Positions 5,534 to 9,213 of a stretch of DNA of 9,213 nt are shown here, in pieces. Below the pieces are notes generated by a model, which saw only the letters and a program-made list of their open reading frames with translations, was not told the DNA's origin and made no database searches. Each line of letters opens with the position of its first letter. Position 1 is the first letter of the stretch. This stretch comes from an uncultured Dialister sp. (lineage in GTDB: Bacteria > Bacillota > Negativicutes > Veillonellales > Dialisteraceae): assembly GCA_900314595.1 (NCBI GenBank), contig OMVW01000051.1:1-9213 (forward strand), in the 5' to 3' direction. Made by a program: the position numbers and the translations under genes.

Positions 5534-6685
5534 TTACATTAATACGGGAATGAGAGCCAGCACGAGACCGCCGGCTACCACCGATGCCACCTGGCCTGCC
5601 ACATTGACGCCCATGGCATGCTGGATGATGTAGTTCGTATGGTCTTCCTTGAGAGCCATCTTTGCAATGAGACGGCCGGACATGGGGAATGCGGAAATAC
5701 CGCAGGCGCCAATCATGGGATTGATTTTCTTCGTGAGGAAAAGGTTGGCGATTTTTGCAAAAACCAGGCCTCCCACTGTATCGAAAACAAAGGCAATCGC
5801 TCCGAGGCAGAGGATTTTCAATACATCCAGGGTGAGGATATTTTCAGCCGTCATAGTCCCGCCTACCGTAATTCCAAGAAGCAGGGTAGTCAGGTTGGAC
5901 AGTTCATTCTGGGCCGTATCCGAAAGGGATTCGGTCACTCCGGACACTTTGAGAAGGTTGCCAAACATGAGGGCACCGATTAAGGGTACAGAAATAGGCG
6001 CCAGAATCCCGGCAATGACTACAATCATCAGGGGGAAAAGGAAAAGAGCCGTCTTCGATACCGGTTTTTCCTCCCGGTAAGCCATGCGGATCCGCCTTTC
6101 ATGCTTTGTGGTGAGAAGCTTCACGATAGGCGGCTGGATAATGGGCACCAGAGACATATAGCAGAAGGCGGTCACCGTAAGGGGCGCCAGGAGGTTCGTC
6201 GCAAATTTCTGAGCTACGAAAATGGTGGTGGGCCCGTCAGCTGCGCCGATGATGCCGATGGATGCGGCTTCATTGAAGGGGAATCCCACCATGGCTGCCG
6301 CCAGGGTGGCCGCAAAGATACCGAAATGGGCAGCTGCCGCAAAAATCATGACATAGGGCGCACGGATTAATGGATCGAATTCACACATGGCCCCTACACC
6401 GATAAAGATGAGCACCGGGAAAAGTTCATTGGCAATCCCTGCCTGATAGAGGACGGAAAGGAAACCCGGTTCCCCGCCCGACGTGGGGATCACTGCGAAA
6501 TGACCGGGAATATTCGCCAGGATGCAGCCCACACCCATAGGGAAGAGCAGCACCGGTTCATAATCCTTCTTCACCCCCAGCCAGATGAGAATGGCCCCGA
6601 TGGCCATCATCACCCATACCAGAGGATCCCCCATGCCGAGGACCCCGCTGAATAATTCCTTTGCAATACTTTCCCAGACTGTCAT
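5534..6685 (-). CDS. oadB: Sodium-translocating decarboxylase beta subunit (OadB/GcdB/MmdB family)
   Basis: The 383-residue membrane protein shows the family landmarks in order: EPVLLFPMGVGCILANIP (43-60), LFPVLIFIGVGAMCEFDPLI (88-107), IIGAADGPTTI (145-155) with the Asp that corresponds to the ion-path Asp of OadB, MSLVPIIQPPI (177-187), GACGISAFPMSGRL, and near the end HAMGVNVAGQVAS. This subunit decarboxylates carboxybiotin and exports Na+ in biotin-dependent decarboxylases for oxaloacetate, methylmalonyl-CoA or glutaconyl-CoA. Which acid is used depends on an alpha subunit that is not in this window, as is the biotin carrier. AGGAGG lies five bases before the ATG. A 39-codon membrane gene follows after 10 bases. 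The gene has its own -10 element, so it is not a readthrough product of a larger upstream cluster. The symbol is given at family level. Confidence 0.93.
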   Translation of the reverse strand: MTVWESIAKELFSGVLGMGDPLVWVMMAIGAILIWLGVKKDYEPVLLFPMGVGCILANIPGHFAVIPTSGGEPGFLSVLYQAGIANELFPVLIFIGVGAMCEFDPLIRAPYVMIFAAAAHFGIFAATLAAAMVGFPFNEAASIGIIGAADGPTTIFVAQKFATNLLAPLTVTAFCYMSLVPIIQPPIVKLLTTKHERRIRMAYREEKPVSKTALFLFPLMIVVIAGILAPISVPLIGALMFGNLLKVSGVTESLSDTAQNELSNLTTLLLGITVGGTMTAENILTLDVLKILCLGAIAFVFDTVGGLVFAKIANLFLTKKINPMIGACGISAFPMSGRLIAKMALKEDHTNYIIQHAMGVNVAGQVASVVAGGLVLALIPVLM

Positions 6686-6715
6686 GTGTACCTCCTGTTG
6701 GGAATCAATAAAAGC

Positions 6716-6721
6716 ATTATA
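6716..6721 (-). promoter_or_regulatory. -10 element of the oadB-type operon
   Basis: A perfect TATAAT on the minus strand lies 30 bases before the ATG at 6685. No convincing -35 box stands at 16-18 bases (TTATCC at 16 is the nearest), and there is no TGn extension. Strength or regulation may therefore depend on a protein, or on the repeat element that starts about 50 bases upstream. Confidence 0.5.
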
Positions 6722-6768
6722 TAGTATATAAAATAAAGGATAACCTGATTATGACTGAACTTTTGAAT

Positions 6769-6985
6769 CGGGGCAGTCGGGGTGATCGGGATGATCGGGG
6801 CGGTCGGGAAGGATATGGTTTCCTTCGAAAACCAATCTTATAAAGTGCGCTTCGCGCACGGCCTTCGGCTCCCAATTATTGAAAATGAGTCTTTTATACC
6901 CGCCTGTGCACATTCCCCATATATACTCGCTGCCGCATCAGGGGCAGCACCTCCACTTATCACTTATCACTACTCACTTAACACT
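6769..6985 (+). repeat. Three-hairpin repeat element, copy 1 (mismatched ends)
   Basis: The core at about 6811-6950 aligns end to end with the cores of copies 2 and 3. Hairpins in order are TGGTTT/AAACCA (6816-6834), GTGCGC-ttc-GCGCAC (6845-6859), the small GCC-ttc-GGC, and GCTGCC/GGCAGC (6929-6948) enclosing GCATCAGG. The left border is not heptameric. It holds five 9-base units (CGGGGCAGT, CGGGGTGAT, CGGGATGAT, CGGGGCGGT, CGGGAAGGA; 6769-6813) that fit the G-quadruplex motif. The right border (6952-6985) has ACTTATC-type heptamers. The two ends do not pair, unlike copies 2 and 3. Open frames across it are not genes. Confidence 0.75.
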
Positions 6986-6992
6986 ATCTTTT

Positions 6993-7028
6993 AAAAAAAA
7001 AGACCTGACATTTTTCAATGCCAGGTCT
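6993..7028 (-). terminator. Rho-independent terminator of the small membrane protein gene
   Basis: AGACCTG-A-CA (7001-7010) pairs with TG-C-CAGGTCT (7019-7028) with one internal mismatch and an eight-base loop. On the minus strand eight T follow (A-run 6993-7000). It lies 55 bases beyond the stop at 7083. Its stem is unrelated in sequence to the GC-box terminators of the other units. Confidence 0.88.
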
Positions 7029-7082
7029 GTCCTTTTATTTCCTGCCCCCGTGCCATCCGCAGGAAAGGGATTATTCATTTGA

Positions 7083-7394
7083 TTACAGATTGATTCCGAA
7101 AATCGGAAGGACTGCAAATACGAGAAGCGCCCAGATGAGTCCGGAAGCTGCGAAAATTCCAATCGTAATGAGGAGTCCCGGAATGGATGTGGGGACGCCC
7201 AGAAGGCTCAGGTTGCCAAATACGCCGCGCCTTTCAAAAATACCGTTCGTGCTTCTCTGGCGGAACCATTTATGCTTGTTTTCCTGACCGATACTGTAAG
7301 CCACAATGACAGCCACAATGGAAGCAATCAGCCAGAACAGCAGGAACCGTCCTGCATGGAAATCTTTCACATCAGATAAATCTATTAACTGCAT
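7083..7394 (-). CDS. Small unrecognised membrane protein
   Basis: I do not recognise a family. The 103-residue product starts with a short polar segment (MQLIDLSDVKDFHAGR), then has a helix at about residues 17-35, and a basic polar stretch (GQENKHKWFRQRSTNGIFERRG) at about 36-57. A long hydrophobic region follows at 60-103 that could form two helices. By the positive-inside rule the basic stretch should face the cytoplasm. The ATG at 7394 is chosen because AAGGAG (7404-7409) lies nine bases upstream. The in-frame ATG at 7400 is only three bases from that site, and the one at 7430 precedes it. It is a single-gene unit with its own terminator. I see no strong promoter; a weak TATAGA at 7416-7421 is the best -10. 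Confidence 0.75.
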   Translation of the reverse strand: MQLIDLSDVKDFHAGRFLLFWLIASIVAVIVAYSIGQENKHKWFRQRSTNGIFERRGVFGNLSLLGVPTSIPGLLITIGIFAASGLIWALLVFAVLPIFGINL

Positions 7395-7481
7395 GGTCAT
7401 ACTCTCCTTATACAGTCTATAGTTTATCAAGATTCAAAGGATAAAGCAAGCAATTTTTAGACAGGCGAGGGGGAAGAAACA

Positions 7482-7689
7482 GGGGTAAGGGATACGGGGT
7501 AAGGGAAAAGGGAAGGTGGCGCCGCTGATGCGGCGCGAGAATATACGGGGACTTTGCGCAGGCGAGAATAAAAGCTCGTCAGCAGTAGCAGCCCGCCGAA
7601 GGCCGTGCGCGAAGCGCACTATATAAAATTGGTTTTCCGAAGGAAAACCATATCCTTCCCTTTCCCCTTTTCCCTTACCCCTTTCCCCC
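7482..7689 (-). repeat. Three-hairpin repeat element, copy 2 (G-rich matched ends)
   Basis: In inverse orientation to copies 1 and 3, so it runs with the minus-strand genes. In its own direction the hairpins are TGGTTTTCC-ttc-GGAAAACCA (7630-7650), GTGCGC-ttc-GCGCAC (7605-7619) and GCGCCGC-atca-GCGGCGC (7519-7536). The borders are G-rich short units on opposite strands: GGGGTAA, GGGATAC, GGGGTAA, GGGAAAA, GGGAAGG at 7482-7516, and the same type as complement at 7655-7689. They match as terminal inverted repeats apart from an insertion of one unit. Each border alone satisfies the four-G-run quadruplex motif. The element fills the space between the secreted-protein gene and the small membrane protein gene. 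No other terminator is visible for the secreted-protein gene. Confidence 0.78.
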
Positions 7690-7730
7690 GATTTTAAAAA
7701 ACAGTAAATTCCTGCCAGCCCACAGATTCT

Positions 7731-8759
7731 TTATTTCTTCGGCGGTGGTCTGTGTCCACCGGGCGGGGGCCTGTGGCCATGGCCGTCACGAGGCGGCGGG
7801 GGCCTGTGGCCTCTTCTCGGCGGTGGTCCCGGGTGACGGCGGTAGCCGTACCAGCCGCCCCAGTATGGCCAGCCCCAGAAATCATCGTACCACATCATCC
7901 GTTCCATATAGATGCGGGTGACATAGGCATCATAAATCATCTGCTGCAGCTGCTCTTTGGTCACCACATTGACTTCCCGGACAGCTGTCCCCTTCTGGTC
8001 GCCCAGGGTATAGTCCACCATGATAGCCGCCTTGCCTGCAGCCACCGGTTCCACGGAATTTTCGCTGCCGATGGTGGCAATGGCCTCGTTCATACTTTTG
8101 GCACTGACCGTAAAAGGCACATTACCCGGCGTCAGCAGACGGACGACGCCCTTGCTGCCCAGAGCCAGATACTTCGGATAGACCACCAGCCGGCTCTTCT
8201 TCAGAAGTTTCTCTGCACTCCCGTAAATCATGCCCGGTTCTTCGCCGTCCATGCGCCATACGGAAGTCTTATCCCTGGCTACGAAGTAATCCCCGATCTG
8301 CTCATGGGACGTCTCATCATAAGCGCGGACGCGGCGGAAATATTTATCCGTCAGCTTCTTGTCTATGCGAAGGTAGTACGCATTCTTATCGGCCGGAAGA
8401 CCGGTGAGCTCCGGATTGAGCCCTTCCATGATTTCCGTTACCTTGTCATAGGTACCGCCGTCAGTGAGGTAGAACTCTTTAACCAGTTTTTCACTGCGTC
8501 CTGCCAGCGGATCCACCTGCGGCTTTTTCACTGCCGGTTTTTCTTCCTCAGCGGCCGTTTTTTCTTCCACCGCTGCCGTACTATCCGCATCTGCTGAAGA
8601 AACAGTCTCTTCCGGTTTGGAAGGATTCGATTTCTCCGCAACAAAAGCTTCCGCCTTCACCGATGGCTTCATATCCGCCGCATGCGAGGGAAATACTCCC
8701 CCCGTCAGCAGCAGGGCCAGAAGCAGAGTCCCCAGAGCTTTGCTTCTTATATTCATCAT
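7731..8759 (-). CDS. Secreted protein with an Ig-like segment and an aromatic, Pro/His/Arg-rich tail
   Basis: The 342-residue product has a clear signal peptide: basic start, hydrophobic core at about 8-22, and likely cleavage after SHA near residue 27. A low-complexity Ala/Glu/Lys linker follows (about 30-85). Residues 88-185 form a globular part I do not recognise. Residues 190-266 have the strand pattern of a bacterial Ig-like (BIG2) domain, with LVVYPKYLALGSKG and AAGKAAIMVDYTLGD. The end changes to WYDDFWGWPYWGGWYGYRR, then a Pro/Arg/His tail with GHRPPP three times, encoded by a short DNA repeat (CGGGGGCCTGTGGCC near 7764 and 7798). The tail could bind envelope polymer or metal, which is inference. 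AGGAGG lies four bases before ATG 8759 and seven before ATG 8756; the second may be the true start. Confidence 0.85.
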   Translation of the reverse strand: MMNIRSKALGTLLLALLLTGGVFPSHAADMKPSVKAEAFVAEKSNPSKPEETVSSADADSTAAVEEKTAAEEEKPAVKKPQVDPLAGRSEKLVKEFYLTDGGTYDKVTEIMEGLNPELTGLPADKNAYYLRIDKKLTDKYFRRVRAYDETSHEQIGDYFVARDKTSVWRMDGEEPGMIYGSAEKLLKKSRLVVYPKYLALGSKGVVRLLTPGNVPFTVSAKSMNEAIATIGSENSVEPVAAGKAAIMVDYTLGDQKGTAVREVNVVTKEQLQQMIYDAYVTRIYMERMMWYDDFWGWPYWGGWYGYRRHPGPPPRRGHRPPPPRDGHGHRPPPGGHRPPPKK

Positions 8760-8779
8760 AACGCCTCCTTTCGGGAATT

Positions 8780-8809
8780 CTTATAATTATATTATAACGC
8801 TATTGTCAT
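8780..8809 (-). promoter_or_regulatory. Promoter region of the secreted-protein gene
   Basis: Two overlapping readings exist on the minus strand. One has ATGACA (8804-8809), 18 bases, then TATAAG (8780-8785). The other uses the perfect TATAAT at 8791-8796 but has no good -35. Both place the start within a short leader before the AGGAGG site. Confidence 0.55.
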
Positions 8810-8860
8810 ATATGGTATAGATTCCGGATTTCGCATATCCCGGGTCAACATTGCAGAAAA

Positions 8861-9069
8861 AGTGGGCAGTGTTAAGTGATAAGTGGTAAGTGAAGGATAT
8901 GGTTTGCTTTCGCAAACCAATTTTTTATAGTGCGCTATCGCGCACGGCCTTTGGCGTTCAATCAGTGCTAATGAGCTTTCACCCCACCTGTGCAAAGTCC
9001 CCATAAATAATTTGCGGCCCATCAGGGCCGCAACCTTCGCTTACCACTTATCACTTATCTCCTGCCACT
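8861..9069 (+). repeat. Three-hairpin repeat element, copy 3 (24-base terminal inverted repeats)
   Basis: The ends at 8873-8896 and 9034-9057 are inverted copies over 24 bases with one mismatch. They are built of units GTGATAA, GTGGTAA, GTGAAGG on the left and their complement on the right. The pairing continues outward (AGTGGGCAG at 8861 against CTGCCACT at 9062, one base missing). Inside are TGGTTTGC-ttt-cGCAAACCA (8899-8919), GTGCGC-tatc-GCGCAC and TTGCGGCC/GGGCCGCAA around CATCA (9011-9033). Compared with copies 1 and 2, the stems have changed on both sides together. I see no target-site duplication and no transposase. Confidence 0.8.
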
Positions 9070-9213
9070 CGGATAAAGCTCATATAAATGGCTCTGAACA
9101 ACTCACATAAAAATATTTAATAATAAAAAAGTAAAAATAAAATCAACTTTTTGTACTATATAGTCGGAGGCAGGAGAAAGGGCCCCCGGGAAATCCTTCA
9201 GGAACCTGAATGT
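9070..9213. other. AT-rich stretch ending in a GC-rich palindromic edge; no gene seen
   Basis: From 9100 to 9150 the sequence is nearly all A and T. It then holds the palindrome ACTATATAGT (9155-9164) and turns GC-rich: GGCAGGAGA, GGGCCC, CCCGGG, and the hyphenated palindrome TTCAGG-aa-CCTGAA (9197-9210). GGCAGGAGA (9169-9177) is the complement of TCTCCTGCC at 9058-9066. This could be a promoter and the first part of a structured leader on the plus strand, or the end of a gene on the minus strand. The window stops too early to say. Confidence 0.35.

Noticed and set aside
6782..7082. Open frames of 67-70 codons
   Set aside because: They lie inside repeat copy 1 and the adjacent terminator. 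Their translations resemble frames in the other copies only because the DNA is repeated.
7434..7619. 61-codon minus-strand frame with RFAHGLR
   Set aside because: It runs through repeat copy 2 and has no ribosome site. The similarity to the frame in copy 1 comes from the GTGCGC hairpin region.
7752..8597. 281-codon plus-strand frame
   Set aside because: It is antisense to the secreted-protein gene, which has a signal peptide, ribosome site and sensible domain order. The plus frame has none of these.
8792..9022. 76-codon minus-strand frame
   Set aside because: It lies within repeat copy 3 and the promoter of the secreted-protein gene, with no start signals.
6769..9057. CRISPR array
   Set aside because: The repeats are 7-9 base units or a diverged 140-150 base core. 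There are no 25-40 base identical repeats with unique spacers and no cas genes.
8861..9069. Classical MITE with target-site duplication
   Set aside because: The terminal inverted repeats are good, but I found no direct duplication at the flanks and no related transposase, so a transposon origin stays unproven.
9070..9213. T-box or other known riboswitch
   Set aside because: I looked for T-box, FMN, cobalamin, lysine, SAM and RNase P signatures and found none of the defining blocks.

Overview
The window comes from a bacterial chromosome of about 50% GC with strong AGGAGG-type ribosome binding sites. A decarboxylase-type sodium pump beta subunit, an M18 aminopeptidase and LrgA/LrgB suggest an anaerobic, diderm Firmicute of the Negativicutes (Veillonella/Dialister/Megasphaera/Acidaminococcus type). 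That placement is inference from gene content; no rRNA or marker gene is present.

Layout: a plus-strand gene tail (1-147, probably ROK family) converges on a minus-strand series that fills the rest. From right to left along the direction of transcription: a secreted protein with an Ig-like segment and an aromatic/Pro-His-Arg tail (7731-8759); a small unrecognised membrane protein (7083-7394); an oadB-type sodium pump subunit (5534-6685) followed by a 39-codon single-helix membrane protein (5404-5523); an M18 aminopeptidase (3835-5208); an MFS carboxylate-type transporter (2242-3549); and a tight operon of a cytidylate-kinase-like protein, lrgA and lrgB (290-1958). Five transcription units end in a hairpin plus T-tract terminator that is easy to see on the minus strand. 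Most have a recognisable -10 element.

Together the genes suggest uptake and turnover of small acids and peptides: LrgAB and MFS transport, intracellular peptide trimming, and a Na+ pump module whose catalytic subunits are not here.

The unusual material is intergenic. Three diverged copies of a 140-150 bp core carry three hairpins. The stem sequences differ between copies but remain complementary, while a CATCA loop is conserved. The copies are bordered by short arrays of degenerate heptamers (GTGATAA, GGGGTAA and similar types). In two copies the left and right arrays match as inverted repeats although the array type differs between copies. The same 'hairpin + ACCTTC + heptamers' module is built into the terminators of the MFS, aminopeptidase and pump genes, and a fainter version follows lrgB. 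The G-rich arrays fit the G-quadruplex motif. I do not recognise this repeat family.
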